Origin: Megalobrama amblycephala
Taxonomy: Eukaryota > Chordata > Actinopteri > Cypriniformes > Xenocyprididae
Direction of reading: 5' to 3'
DNA: 64,000 nt
Assembly: GCF_018812025.1 (NCBI RefSeq)
Contig: NC_063045.1
Span: 49,048,691 to 49,112,690 of the forward strand
The position numbers and the translations under genes were made by a program. A model generated the notes under the pieces. It did no database searches and had not been told where the DNA came from. It saw only the letters and a list, made by a program, of their open reading frames with translations. Positions within the stretch are counted from its first letter, which is position 1. The number at the start of each line of letters is the position of its first letter. Shown here one piece after another: positions 9,889 to 20,655 of this stretch.

Positions 9889-11553
9889 GACATGAGAAAT
9901 TAACTGTGGTCCTCTATCGGACACAATATCCTCAGGAATCCCGAAGTACCGGAACACATGGTTGAATAACAGTTCAGCCGTTTCCATGGCAGTGGTTAGT
10001 CCTTTCAGAGGGCCAAGTGACGTGTGGGCTGAGTGAATGGTTGGAGTGCGTTGTGACCGGGTGATGAATAGCAAGCCTGGCGGGCAACCCGGCAGAGGGT
10101 TCGTGGAGGCATTGGAGGAGGGAATGGTCTCTTCCGACCACGTGATTGGACTTACAATGAGGGAACTTGGAATGATCAGTTCAGGTTCTTCAGATCTTTC
10201 TTCAGGAGCATGGAGACGGGAGAGAGCGTCGGCTTTCACATTCTTTGACCCTGGGCAGTAGGAAATGGTAAAGTGAAAGCGGGAGAAGAACATGGCCCAG
10301 CGGGCTTGTCTTGGGTTTAGTCTCTTAGCAGCATGGAGATATTCTAGGTTCTTATGATCAGTTAGCACCAGGAAAGGATGTTTAGCTCCCTCCAACCAAT
10401 GCCTCCACTCTTCCAAGGATGAGCTGTAATTCTTGATGAAACGTCGGTAAAAGTTAGCAAATCCCAGGAATCTTTGGAGTTCTTTGATGGAGGTAGGTTC
10501 TGGCCAGTTGATGGACTCCACCTTCCTCTCGTCCACTCGGATGCCATTGTGGTCGATGACATATCCAAGGAAATGTACAGATGGTTGATGGAAGGAGCAT
10601 TTCTTGGCTTTCAGGAAGAGATGGAACTGTCGAAGACGGGTGAGGACCTCTGCAACGTGTTGGCGATGTTCGGCCAGGCTCCGGGAGTATATGAGGATGT
10701 CATCGATGTACACCAATACGAACCGGTTGAGGAACTCCCGGAGCACCTCATGGATGAAATCCTGGAATACGGAGGGGGCGCTGACCAGACCATACGGCAT
10801 GACGAGGTACTCGTAGTGGCCGGTGGGCGTGATGAAGGCGGTCTTCCACTCGTCCCCCTCGCGTATCCGGATGAGGTTATACGCGCTGCGGAGGTCCAGC
10901 TTTGTGAACACATTGGCACCACGGAGATGTTCCAGGGCTGCCGGGACGAGAGGAAGGGGATAACAGAACTTAACAGTGATCTTGTTGAGAGAGCGGTAAT
11001 CAATACAGGGCCTCAAGCCTCCGTCCTTCTTTGCCACGAAGAAAAAGCTTGATGCAGCAGGGGACATTGATGGACAAATATAACCTTGATCGAGGGCCTC
11101 CTTGATATACTCCTCCATGGCCTTCTCCTCCGGGATGGACAGAGGGTAGATCTTACCCTTAGGCACTGGTTCACCCGGAAGCAGATCAATGGCACAGTCC
11201 CATGGCCGGTGTGGAGGCAGCTTAGAGGCTTTCTGGGGGCAGAAGACATCACTGAAGGGGGCGTAACACTCAGGGATGTCGATGGAGCGTTTCTCAACTG
11301 GACTTTCGATGGAAGTTGCACAGATTGGGAGTTCTTTGGTAGGAGCTCGTGGAATGGGAAGTTCAGAGATACAGAGTGAGAAACAGGATTCGCCCCACTT
11401 CAGGATTTCGCCAGTCTTCCAGGAGATGGTGGGGTTATGCTGCTCCAACCAGGGATGCCCTAGAACAACGTCAGTGGTGGAATCCTCCAGAACCAGCAGA
11501 TGAATGTCTTCAATGTGAAGAAGTCCGACTTGCAATTTGATGGATCCTACCAC
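9886..11553 (-). pseudogene. Element 2 pol: protease C-term, RT, partial RNase H and integrase
   Basis: A 555-codon frame remains open although several domains are missing. Seen in order: the C-terminal protease segment ([13 protein letters not shown]); RT with [28 protein letters not shown] and the catalytic YIDDILIYS; the RT thumb [17 protein letters not shown]; then a jump into the middle of RNase H ([10 protein letters not shown]); then a jump from HTSLGPL into the integrase core ([13 protein letters not shown]). The protease active site, the first RNase H acidic residues, the integrase zinc domain and its first catalytic Asp are not present. The frame starts at GTG, not ATG, and ends at TAG. 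Replication genes of this copy are dead. Confidence 0.88.
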
Positions 11554-11588
11554 ACGGCGGTCATGCTTACGGCTGAGCGGTTTTCCAG

Positions 11589-12356
11589 TTATGGAGCTGA
11601 TCTAGTACATAGTCGGAGACGGAGAGGTCTTGAGACTGAGTTGCCGGCAGAGGGCGTGCAGAGGAGTGAGGTGGTAAATGACTGGCCCTGGTGTTCTTGT
11701 AGACACGCTTGCATATGAGTGGCGCAGCGGATGGATAGCTGGAAGAATTTCTCTAGGCCGATGGAATCTTCATATGCAGCGAGATGCAGCCGCACCCGAG
11801 GCTCCAATCCTTGGCGGTAGGTGGTAATCAAAGCTTGTTCATTCCATCCACTTACGGCAGCCAGCGTTCTGAATTGCAAAGCATAATCATAAATTGACAT
11901 TGAACCTTGTTTTAAATTATAAAGTTTCTCACAAGCAGACGAGTCAGTGATGGGTTTTCTGAAAACCTCCCGGAAGTGGGAAATAAAGGCTGGATATGAC
12001 TGAGTTATAGCGCCATGTTGTGACCAGATGGAATCAGCCCATTTTAATGCTTTGCCACTGAGTTGAGAAATGAGGAACCCTATTTTGGCTGTGTCGTTAG
12101 GGTACAGGTGCGGCTGCATCTCCAGGACCAGTTCACACTGCAGCAGGAAACCGCTGCAGTCCTCCGCCGATCCGGAGTAGGGCGCTGGTTTGGCCATGGA
12201 ACTGGCGTAAACAGGAGAAGGAGATGGGACTGTGTTGACGGTGGTGACTGCAGGTGCCGGAGAAGGGGAGGTGTTTGTGGATGGCGTTGGTGGATTGATG
12301 GTGAGAGTGCGGCGTAGCGCATCCACGAGTGCGTGGAAGGGGTCCTGTTGGCTCAT
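11589..12356 (-). pseudogene. Element 2 gag, C-terminally truncated
   Basis: ATG at 12354-12356, 30 bp from the 5' LTR. The 255-residue frame has a Pro/Ser/Thr-rich N-terminus and then a capsid-like helical domain (PYSGSAEDCSGFLLQC ... FLISQLSGKALKWADSIW ... FREVFRKP) of the Sushi/chromovirus type, the family from which mammalian PEG10/RTL genes were domesticated. No CCHC zinc knuckle is present: the last part (after HMQACLQEHQGQ) is out-of-frame text leading into the protease remnant. A deletion therefore removed the nucleocapsid and the protease active site. Confidence 0.85.
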
Positions 12357-12385
12357 ACTGGTTCAGCTGTTATGGTCCGGTCTTC

Positions 12386-12835
12386 TGTTATGATACAGAG
12401 GGGTCGGACACAGATGTAAACAGGTAAGCAGTCTTTATTAAGAACCAGTGGGCAGATATGGCAAAGCAGGAGTGAACAGGTGAATAGCAGAGATGACTGG
12501 TGATAGTTACAGTCCTTTTGTGATTGCAGATGGAAGAGTCTTTGAACTTGCTGGAGCTGGAGAACGTAGGAGACGTAGGAGCACTCACACGAAGATGAGG
12601 ATCACACTGGGAGATCGGGATGTACAGGAGACAGGTAAGTAGAGAGCGGGGAGTCCTTGAGGTAAGCATACAGGTAAGTATCGCTCAAAGAGACCGGACA
12701 GTGAGTGCAGGGTGTGAGTGCTCTTTATACTAGTGGTGATGAGGGTGATAATGATGTGCAGGTGACGGTGATTAGTATTCCGGTGATTGGGAGCGTTGGG
12801 ATTGGTGCATGGTGGAGCCTGACGTGTCTGTGACA
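12386..12835 (-). repeat. 5' LTR of element 2
   Basis: 450-bp partner of 8716-9165, followed by target duplication ACCTG at 12836-12840. Downstream on the minus strand comes GAAGACCGGACCA. A very similar string, GAAGATCCGACCA, follows the 5' LTR of element 4 at 33476, so this may be the shared primer binding region. Confidence 0.92.
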
Positions 12836-12840
12836 ACCTG

Positions 12841-13540
12841 CCTATAAACCCAATGTCCCTGATAACGATTCGATCACAGCTACGTGCTAAGAAAGCGTTA
12901 TCTTTCTGTTTTGAAAAATTGATAGACGATCAGTACTGAGTGTTTGCTGGTCAAACAGGTTAATTGATTGTAATATTAATTTTAACACATTAAGTTAATT
13001 TTATTAACTGATCCAAATATTTATAATTAATTATAACTAGTTATGATTAATTATCATATTTATTTGAGCTAATTTGCTGCACTTCCTTATAATGTGATCA
13101 AGGCCAAAGCACTTAAAACAAAGCAACTCACTGCTTGAAGTCAGGGAGCTGCCATACTATGAGAGTGCAAGTGGAAGAGGAGCTCCGATTCTTATGTCTA
13201 CATATGTATAGATATATCTTGACCTAATGCCCTGCACAGCAGGACGGTTCCAGTTGCCCTTAACAAGCTGGGGACGTGAAAAACAGACATAAGAGAGTGG
13301 ACAGTCTTGCTGACGTCGTCATGAGTGTATCAGAGCAAAGCGGCAGAGGCAGTAACGGCACTTGCTTATGTCACACCAGCGCTGAGCTACCAGACTTAGT
13401 TGAACACCATGGGTGAATGACAGCAAAGCAGCAGCAGGGCCAGCACTATTGCTTATATCACAGTAACGTCGAGAAAAAAACAGCTACAGTGCTGGTGCCT
13501 TACATGTCACAGGACTAATCAGTATAATACCTAAATTGCA
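12841..13540. other. Duplicated noncoding spacer (copy 1)
   Basis: Matches 28586-29279 closely (CCTATAAACCCAATGTCCCT onward). AT-rich at first, then a more GC-rich part with CAGCAGCAGGGCCAGCAC. I see no gene. Confidence 0.7.
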
Positions 13541-14300
13541 ATAGTGTGGCGGCCACGTCGGGATCTCCAACTATTTCACAAGTCTTATAAACACAGTTCA
13601 AAGGGTTTTCCAAAGGGTGCTGCCCTGCCTGCCCATGCTGGGCGAAAACATCAAGCAGTCCCAGTTGGCACACTGCCAAAGCAACAGCCTGAGTGTTTTC
13701 TGAGAACACTCAAAGGCAGAAAACTCAAACTCAGCAGGAGAGTGAATTACAGGCTGGGAGATTCCCCCTGCAAAAGGTGGGCCTGACAATAAAGCCCACT
13801 CCACTTCCTAAGAAGAGGATTCTGGGTGTTTGATAAGCAGGAGACTGTGATGGTTAAACACATTGCATAAATGTACACCAAAATTATTTTAAAAAATGTG
13901 TTTTACCATAGAAACTTTGTAACTACTGCAAATTGATGTTACTTGTGGACTTTCTTCAAGCACAGAGCACAGACAAGAGCAATCAAAACCTTTCATTATC
14001 AATTATAAAATAGTGTATTGCCATCTGGTATGTTATTGTGTTGCTTACTCTGTGGGTTTATAGATTCACACTATTATATGGCATAATACTGTACCATGTA
14101 CATACTGTATTCTGGGTTTATGTATAGTGTTTCTTGTTTGTTTGTTTGTTTGTTTGTTTGTTTGTTTGCTTGCTATTTGTTAAATAAACAAGGTCTAATA
14201 TAATGATTTAGTTCCCTGAAACACATGTTTCCATTACAACTTCTAGGATCACTCTCAAAAAAAGTCAATCCCTGGAAATTTAATTCAGAAATTGTCTGTG
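13541..14300. other. Type-A OR unit, downstream flank (copy in unit 2)
   Basis: Matches 35930-36640 (CAACTATTTCACAAGTCTTATAAAC near the start). The duplicated unit thus extends more than 1 kb beyond the OR coding exon. Short minus-strand frames containing ALAVCQLGL occur in both copies but are short and differ at their ends, so I do not call a gene. A (GTTT)n microsatellite lies at 14132-14168. Confidence 0.6.
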
Positions 14301-14408
14301 TGTTACAGTCATCAGAGCTCAAACAAATGCCAGCTAATGATTCATTCAAGACATCAATATATTTTGGAGTGTGAATATGTTTGTTCATCAGAATAACAAA
14401 CATGATGC
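14300..14408 (-). pseudogene. Fossil OR fragment (IC1-TM2), copy 2
   Basis: Minus-strand text MFVILMNKHIHTPKYIDVLN, then ESLAGICLSS, aligns with FVIIIDRNLHTPKYIAVFNL and SLTDICES of the type-B ORs. It is the best preserved of the fossil pieces and sits about 210 bp downstream of OR A-2. There is no TM3 or later sequence. Confidence 0.75.
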
Positions 14409-14615
14409 AGAATAAATTCTAAATCTGAAATTTTTTTTATATGTTGTTTTCAAACAAAGAAAGCAATCACAAAGCTAGGTTTCAACCCTGAGGCTTTAAA
14501 CATATTCGGCCTGTTTACAACACAGTTTCTGTTACAACATCAAACATACAAAATCAATCAACTCTGTTAAAATAGATATTTGTTGAATGATCACAGATGA
14601 TTAGGTTCAAACCTG

Positions 14616-15614
14616 TCATTTTTGTTTTGAATTTCTCCTACTACATTTCATTCTTTTTGTAGTGTTCACCTTGTTTCGTTTATACAGTTCTTTTATTGAT
14701 TGCATGACCTCGTCTGACTTAAGAGTGTATATGATGGGATTCAGCATAGGTGGTATTGTCTGCGTCAGGGAATTGTTAATGAACCGGGTGTTTGGATGGA
14801 TAGGTGTTGTAAAGGATGCAATATGATTGCATAAAATTGGGATGTAACTGATTGCCACCAACATGAAATGTGAGGTGCAGGTTTTCGTGGCTTTGATCCG
14901 TTCAGCACCATGAGCAATCTTAAGCAAAGCCAGAGCAATGCAGAAATATGAGATGAAGATCAGTATCAGCGGTGTGCAAATCAGGAGACCAAAATTAATT
15001 TTTACCATCAGAATATTTATAGAATTATCATTGCATGCTAGTCTATAGATAATGCCATGATCACAAAAATAACTATCAATTACATTCGATATACAAAAAG
15101 AGAGCCTATTCACCAAAGCTGTTAGTATAGAAAACTGTATTACAGAAAAAATCCACATTATGCATATAATCAGAAACATTGTTTTTCTTGTTACAATGGA
15201 ATGATAATGTAGAGGAAAACAAATAGCAACCAGTCTGTCATAAGCCAAGACAGCTAGTGTCAAAGACTCCACGGTCATGAAATGATATACAAAAAAGGAA
15301 GTTTCCAAGCACGCTTCATATGAAATGTCATGGTGCTCAAATAAAAATGTGTCTATGACTTTTGGAATCAAAGTCGAGCTTACACACAGATCAGCAACGG
15401 CTAGATGGAAAACAGCCATGTATTTGGCTGTGTGAAGTCTGCGGGCCAAATAAATGATACACATGATAAACGAATTCCCTAAAACAGTCACAACATACAC
15501 CAAAGACAAGAACACATAGTAGTATTTTGCATGTGGAATATTAGAATTGATGAAAAATGTTGCAGGACGAACAAAGGTCACATTTGCAGAGAAGTTTGAC
15601 TGTGTGGAGCTCAT
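14616..15614 (-). CDS. Odorant receptor, type A-2
   Basis: Intact 332-residue OR. I start at the ATG at 15612-15614 because the splice acceptor TTCATCACAG|GTCAC lies at 15642-15643. The longer open frame to 15671 would run into the intron. Motifs: N-terminal N-X-S/T sequons, LGNSFIM in TM1, LAYDRLVAIC at the end of TM3, KATKTCTSH before TM6 and PMLNPIIYTLK in TM7, with a basic tail. It is two residues shorter than A-1 before TM1 (INSNIPH against ISGFSNMPH), a change shared with A-3. It is nearly identical to A-3 and lies in segmental duplication copy 1, whose sister copy has lost the gene. Confidence 0.93.
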   Translation of the reverse strand: MSSTQSNFSANVTFVRPATFFINSNIPHAKYYYVFLSLVYVVTVLGNSFIMCIIYLARRLHTAKYMAVFHLAVADLCVSSTLIPKVIDTFLFEHHDISYEACLETSFFVYHFMTVESLTLAVLAYDRLVAICFPLHYHSIVTRKTMFLIICIMWIFSVIQFSILTALVNRLSFCISNVIDSYFCDHGIIYRLACNDNSINILMVKINFGLLICTPLILIFISYFCIALALLKIAHGAERIKATKTCTSHFMLVAISYIPILCNHIASFTTPIHPNTRFINNSLTQTIPPMLNPIIYTLKSDEVMQSIKELYKRNKVNTTKRMKCSRRNSKQK

Positions 15615-15850
15615 GATAGCTGTTGTCTGGCTTTTTGTGACCTGTGATGAAGAATTGTTATAGAAATACACTCAATAACACAGAATATTCATATAATGAT
15701 TTCATTTCCCATTCACAGTGCATTTATAGACAAAAATGCTTAGATGTTCTTTGATATAACCCTATTGAGCTAATATTAATAAAGTAATTGCTCATTGTAG
15801 TAAAAGGATTAGAGAGAAAAGAGAAAAAAAACATATGGTTTATACTCAAC

Positions 15851-15905
15851 CTTCTACTAAGCTGCCAGAATCTTATTATTCTACCAGCTATCAGACACAT
15901 TTATA
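15851..15905 (-). promoter_or_regulatory. TATA box, 5' noncoding exon and donor of OR A-2
   Basis: TATAAAT at 15899-15905 on the minus strand, with a donor AAG|GTTGAGTATA at exon edge 15851. Same layout and nearly the same sequence as for A-1 and A-3. The intron to the acceptor is about 210 bp. Start site inferred. Confidence 0.6.
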
Positions 15906-16179
15906 ATAGATCATTGTCTTGATCTTGGGACTTTAGTTGATGGAGCAACGCTTCTCCCTATAGACTCGAGCAAGAAGGGGCAGGAGTAAAGCAACAGTGC
16001 CACTGTCCAGAAAGCACTTCTTTTTTTTTTTGCCTCCAATTAATGCCCCAATTAAAGCCCTCACAAATGAACTTCTCATAACAGAATGTCTCATTATGTT
16101 GCATTTCAGTTACTGTTTTCAATATTATATAGGCCTACTTGCGTTTCATGTAAGATTTCAATTAAGTACAACTGATTTT

Positions 16180-16415
16180 AAAAATAAAAGCAAGGTCATG
16201 TCATTTTCTGTTTTGGTTCGTTTTCACTGTTCACCTGAGTTCTCGTCTTTGTTTGTTACTATGGTTTCTAATTAGTTTCACACCTGTTCCTTGTTTTGTT
16301 AATTAATATTCACTGTGTATGTAAGCCCTAGTTTTCCCAGTTCTCTTCATCATTGTCAATGCTTAATTAATGTGTAGTTGCTTTGTTCCTTCTCTGTGTT
16401 TTTAAAATCTCTAGT
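16180..16415 (+). repeat. Probable old LTR fragment
   Basis: Contains TTTCACACCTGTTCCTTG, ATTCACTGTGTATGTAAGCCC and a CTCTTCATC end, resembling promoter halves of fish gypsy LTRs. It is present in both segmental duplication copies (29490-29700), so it predates the duplication. Ends not defined. Confidence 0.4.
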
Positions 16416-16454
16416 ATTTCACTGATACACATGCTTGCATTACAATGTCTGGGA

Positions 16455-16559
16455 CTGTCTGTGGATCAAAGTCATCAGAACTTAAATAAATGACAGCTAA
16501 TGATTCATTCAAGAATATAATTCAATATATTCATTCAATATATTCTGGAGTGTGAATAT
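16455..16559 (-). pseudogene. Fossil OR fragment, copy 3, split by a solo LTR
   Basis: Degenerate version of the IC1-TM2 fossil (tgattcattcaag ... tattctggagtgtgaat). It is interrupted at GTGAATAT by the solo LTR at 16560-16974 and resumes at 16979 with GTCTGTTCATATGGATAACA, AACATGATGCAG. The same split copy exists at 29750-29852 / 30275-30310. Confidence 0.6.
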
Positions 16560-16974
16560 TGTAACGGCCACCTAAATTATGTTGAATACTGTTCAAGACA
16601 TTAATGTTGATGTGCCTTTAAGATAACTTCTTCTATAGCGTACGTTGTAGTGTGCATGCTGTTCTTATGTGAGCGCGCACGCACGGAGTTGAGAGAGAAT
16701 GCTCGTGTGACGAGAGAGATGACTGCTCTACTGCTGACTGATGTTGCAGTGTAATAATGTTACTTTTCCACTTTGATTCGTAGCGTTTATCAGAGTGCTT
16801 TCTTTTCTTGTTTATCCTCGCTCTTTTGCATGTATGTGAAGAGTGTGCTATATTGTGCGAACCATCTATAAAGACTCGTGGGACTACCAGTTCATTTGCC
16901 TCTGGTTTTTCTTCTCGTCTCCTGTTTTCTGATTTTCATCTGGGCAGACTTCAAACCCTCGGGTAGATGTTACA
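16560..16974. mobile_element. Solo LTR (415 bp), copy 1
   Basis: Starts TGTAACGGCCACC and ends GATGTTACA, flanked by a 4-bp duplication ATAT (16556-16559 and 16975-16978). The uninterrupted target is visible in the equivalent fossil OR fragment at 3385-3410 (GTGAATATGTTTGTTCAT). No internal coding sequence, so the element was reduced by LTR-LTR recombination. The same insertion is present at 29853-30270, so it predates the segmental duplication. Confidence 0.85.
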
Positions 16975-17777
16975 ATATGTCTGTTCATATGGATAACAAA
17001 CATGATGCAGAGGCATTTCTAAAACATCTGTTATATTTAAAGGAAATGTAATGAAAAAACGGCTACAGTGCCGGTGCCTTATACATCAAAGGACTTATCA
17101 ATATAATGTCTAAATCGCAATAGTGTGGTGGCCACATCAGGATCACCAACTAATCATGTTTTATTAACAAAATTCGGGAGGAGCATGTTCAGATAATTAA
17201 CCTAATTCACACGAGTGGAGCACATTCAGGTAATCAACTCAATGACAAGAGCTTTATATACAGCAGACTTACTTCTGATTGTTTGACAGTTTATCAGCAT
17301 TAGGCCCCGCCCTACGTTCTCAATATGCCTGAAATATCCCCAGGAAATGGTATCCATTATTACTGTTTGTTATATTGTACTCAGTATTGTATTCACATGT
17401 TTTATGATACATGTAATGCAACTTCAATTATGCAATGTTTAGTGTCTATAGGTTCGTATCGAGAAGATTTAAATGCTGCTGTATACGATATGTCGATACC
17501 TTTGCTTAATATTACAAGAATCTTTAATAGTTCTTCTTCAACAACTCAGCCAGATTAATCATGCTCGGTCGTAAAAGCCCCGACATGAGGGATGTTGTGG
17601 CCCAGAAATTCAGCTTTTTCATTGGTCAGGTCAACCCTAAGAGGAGTGACTTTGACCAGAGGTTAAAAGCCAATGCCCCTCCCACTCTCTCTTTCTTCTT
17701 TGGATGACTGAAGAGACCCCCTTTGCTGCAGGCCTCTTCAGGCCAAGCCCTGTGGGCCTGCAAGGCCTGTAGGCCTA

Positions 17778-19518
17778 TGTAACACCTGCTCGTTAGTAGT
17801 ATGCACGAACAGTGTTAGCTGAATGTTTGACTCAATGCCAACAAGTAGTAGCTAAATTTTTCAATGCACTGAGCTGGATCAATGGGCCGATCAGAAGATA
17901 CGAAGCTCGAAGGAGGCAAAGCATACACAGCACACAAGTTTGGGATTTCAGATTTTGTTCTATTTGCTATTATGTATTTTCTTTTTTTCTTTCTGATTGA
18001 AATGTTGATGTGATGAACAGTAAATAATAAATGACAAAGATAAACCCAATGAAATGTCAACTTTTAACAAAAAGGGGAAACAAAAAATACAATATGACCA
18101 ACTATAATCAAGTTCTTACTTGGAAGAAATTAATAAACCAAAAAAAACAAATAAAATGAATTCAACAAAACCTTTCCTTTGTTGACTCTTTGATTGATAA
18201 TTTCCCTCTTTTCTTTCTCCTGGCTTAGGTTTGAAAATTATTGGTTTTCTAATTTAAATATTTTTTTATAGATTAATATGTTTAGTTTCAATTTTAAGAT
18301 TTCTAATTCTCCTGCCTTTACTGTAGTTTGACTCTCTTGCTTCAAATGCAAACTCAAATCAATACTGTAACCAAGATGATTCAATTAGAGTAACCTGAAT
18401 GGTTACCTCAAAATTTACAATGTGTATATAACCAAATAACACTTTTCAGAAATATATACATAAACAAAATAAATTGTAAATAGTGTTCACCTCAGTTCAG
18501 AAAGATATATACCTCAGTCCATTCAATATTAGAAAAATAGTCCATTCGAAAATTCAGTTCAAAAAAATATACCTGAGTCCATCAGAGTTCAGAAGGGAAA
18601 AACAAACGATACCACGAAGTGGATAAGATGATAGGAAATCAGAGATCCAAATTCAGTCTGGGGGCTCGCCATCTTTCTTTTCTCTCTCAATGCGGCTTGA
18701 TGAATCCTCACCATGCGCGTGAATCACAGCGGAAAATCCAAACTTCTACATATACAACAAAAACTGGCCTGTACACACAGGATAACATTTTTAGAAACTC
18801 ATTTTTCAACTCTGTTTCAACAGTATTTACTCTTCACACCAACATTTAACGTTCATTTACAACATAGGCCATACTTCATATACAATGAACACATCACTTC
18901 ATTTTAACACACATAGGAATACAACACACCATTATAATTCATCACATGTATGAAAATAAATCCACAACTCACCGATTCCTTTGAATTAAGTGTTTTGTTA
19001 ATCTTTTTTTTCAGATTGCACCACGAACTACGGTGACGACGCTGACCAACTTTGGCTCGAGGCTCCGGATCAACAAGGCCACAACAAGCTCTTTCACAAA
19101 ACTACTCAATTCGGTAAGCAATTTAACTCTAAATAACTTTTATATACTTTGTTCAGTAGTTGTTCACTAATAAATTCTCAAAATTAGATCGTTTCAACAC
19201 AGAATTCTTAAGCTTTGTTTTCATGCGTTTCTGTTCCTTCTCTGTCTCGTCTGCGTCTCCCAGTGGGCGGAGTCAGCATCATTGCTGATCACCCTCAATT
19301 GGACGATCTACACCTGCAGTGCAGATTCTAACTCTAATTGGATAAATGTTGCTGCAGTAATTTGCATGTTACTGATATAATTAATAAAGCATTTTATTTC
19401 TCTCAATTTTCTTTTATCATTGTTTTTTTTTTTTCACACATAAACAGTTTTACTAGAAGGGTAATTATGCCAAAAATAGTTTTTTTTCTATGGACTGTAA
19501 ATTTCAGTCAGGGTTACA
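17778..19518 (-). repeat. 3' LTR of element 3
   Basis: 1,741 bp, unusually long for a gypsy LTR. The open frames inside it (e.g. 17812-18000) also occur unchanged in the other LTR and show no known domain, so I treat them as noncoding. It includes a GC-richer block near 19015-19125 between AT-rich halves. Confidence 0.93.
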
Positions 19519-20655
19519 CCCTCCCCTCCTAGAAGTATGCAAGTCCCTTTGCATATCACCAACAGGTGCATAACCCCGAGTTACAGGGAATCCTACTTGA
19601 GAGAAATCCTGCAGGGACTCCGAGAGAGCAACATTTAGACCTTGAAGAAGGGATTGAACTATGGTCACCAGAGGATTCCCCAGTTCAGGGTAAGTCAAGA
19701 TTTTAGGTTTCTCTCTATGTCGGACAGACCTTCTCAATTCAGTTTCATCCTTTTCTACATTGTTTGCTTCTTCGGCTTCAACTGTCTCCTTTTCAACTGA
19801 ACTGGGTTCTGGAATGAATAATTTTCCATGATGATTCGGATCCTGCACCTCCAGGGTAGGTGGACGACTCATTTCAGCATCTTTTTCTCTTTCAGGATGG
19901 ACCTCAGGATTTACAGGTAAGTTGGTTCCAGGATTCACAGGTAAGTTGCTTATGGGGTTTACAGGTTCAATCACAGATAATTCATCAATGTCCTGAAATT
20001 CCCTTTCAGGTATGTCATGTTGAACTCCATGGTCGATCTCCAAGCTTGCTTCAGGTGAAGGAACAGTACTTTTCCTGTTTGGGTGAGCTACTTCAGAAGT
20101 GTGAACTGTAAAAGACTCCTTCACAATATCAAATTGAGGTGTTACACAATAACTTTCCTCTTCATCAGAGTCAGGGATTTCCTCCGTTTCCTCAGAACGT
20201 TTACAGGCTGTCTCACTGCGAGTTTTGCGCTTGGGAACTGGACTCTGGGTCTCACATTCATGCATTTCAGATGGAAGAGTTCCACATGGGAGTAACAAAT
20301 CCCGATGTAATGTCCGAATGGGTCCTGTTTCAGTTTCAGGGCATACTTTGTACACTGGCAAATCACCATGTTGGTCAATGACTACATAAACTACTCCTTC
20401 CCATTTGTCAGCGAGTTTGTTCTTTCCCCTGAGTCGAACACTTCTGACTAAAACACGATCTCCCTTGTGCAATGTTGATGCTTTCACACATCTGTCATAA
20501 CGGGTTTTATTCCGTTCCGCCATCTTCTTTGAATTTTCACTCGCAATACGGAAACTTTCTTCAAGATGTGACTTGAGATTCTTCACATACTGTGAATGTG
20601 TCATGTCTCCCTCATTCTTCAAAGGTAATCCAAAGGCCAGATCTACAGGAAGCCT
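19504..20655 (-). CDS. Element 3 pol, C-terminal portion (integrase tail and acidic extension)
   Basis: Continues integrase in a different frame from the main pol frame. It carries a GPY/SH3-like module (DRVLVRSVRLRGKNKLADKW, then a YVVIDQHGDLPVYKV segment), followed by about 200 residues rich in Glu, Pro and Ser and a basic RRSVRHREK motif. There is no chromodomain. The frame runs through the polypurine tract to the LTR edge. The change from the main pol frame is best explained by one extra base in the TT at 20655-20656, which makes integrase of this copy defective at its C-terminal end. Confidence 0.8.
   Translation of the reverse strand, partial: RLPVDLAFGLPLKNEGDMTHSQYVKNLKSHLEESFRIASENSKKMAERNKTRYDRCVKASTLHKGDRVLVRSVRLRGKNKLADKWEGVVYVVIDQHGDLPVYKVCPETETGPIRTLHRDLLLPCGTLPSEMHECETQSPVPKRKTRSETACKRSEETEEIPDSDEEESYCVTPQFDIVKESFTVHTSEVAHPNRKSTVPSPEASLEIDHGVQHDIPEREFQDIDELSVIEPVNPISNLPVNPGTNLPVNPEVHPEREKDAEMSRPPTLEVQDPNHHGKLFIPEPSSVEKETVEAEEANNVEKDETELRRSVRHREKPKILTYPELGNPLVTIVQSLLQGLNVALSESLQDFSQVGFPVTRGYAPVGDMQRDLHTSRRGGCNPD

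Larger units (their letters stand above)
8716..12835 (-). mobile_element. Ty3/gypsy chromovirus with internal deletions (LTR element 2)
   Basis: Two 450-bp LTRs (8716-9165 and 12386-12835) flank minus-strand gag and pol. The 5-bp target duplication ACCTG is at 8711-8715 and 12836-12840. Copy 2 of the segmental duplication has the empty site (...CTGACCTGCC at 28191-28200), which confirms both edges. The LTRs differ at about six positions by eye, so insertion was fairly recent. Gag lacks a zinc knuckle and pol lacks several catalytic segments, so the copy is defective and could move only with proteins supplied by a relative. Confidence 0.93.
7791..17334. repeat. Segmental duplication, copy 1 (contains OR A-2)
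   Basis: Begins at ATATCCCCAGGAAATGG (7791) and ends at CTGAAAT (17334), where copy 2 begins with the same ATATCCCCAGG, so the two copies are head-to-tail. Matching blocks, with inserted elements left out: 7791-8230 with 17335-17777, 8230-8715 with 27706-28200, 12836-13529 with 28586-29279, and 15982-17334 with 29281-30620. This copy keeps its OR gene and carries LTR element 2. Confidence 0.88.

Noticed and set aside
13515..13709. Minus-strand frame with ALAVCQLGL, also seen near 35908-36111, as a conserved gene
   Set aside because: The similarity is explained by the duplicated OR unit; the frames are short and differ by indels at both ends.
14173..14403. 76-codon frame as a functional truncated OR
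   Set aside because: Contains only IC1-TM2 homology and then unrelated sequence; equivalents elsewhere are more decayed.
17812..18060. Small proteins encoded in the LTR (repeated at 26000-26248)
   Set aside because: Identity between the two copies is explained by LTR identity; no domain or start context supports translation.
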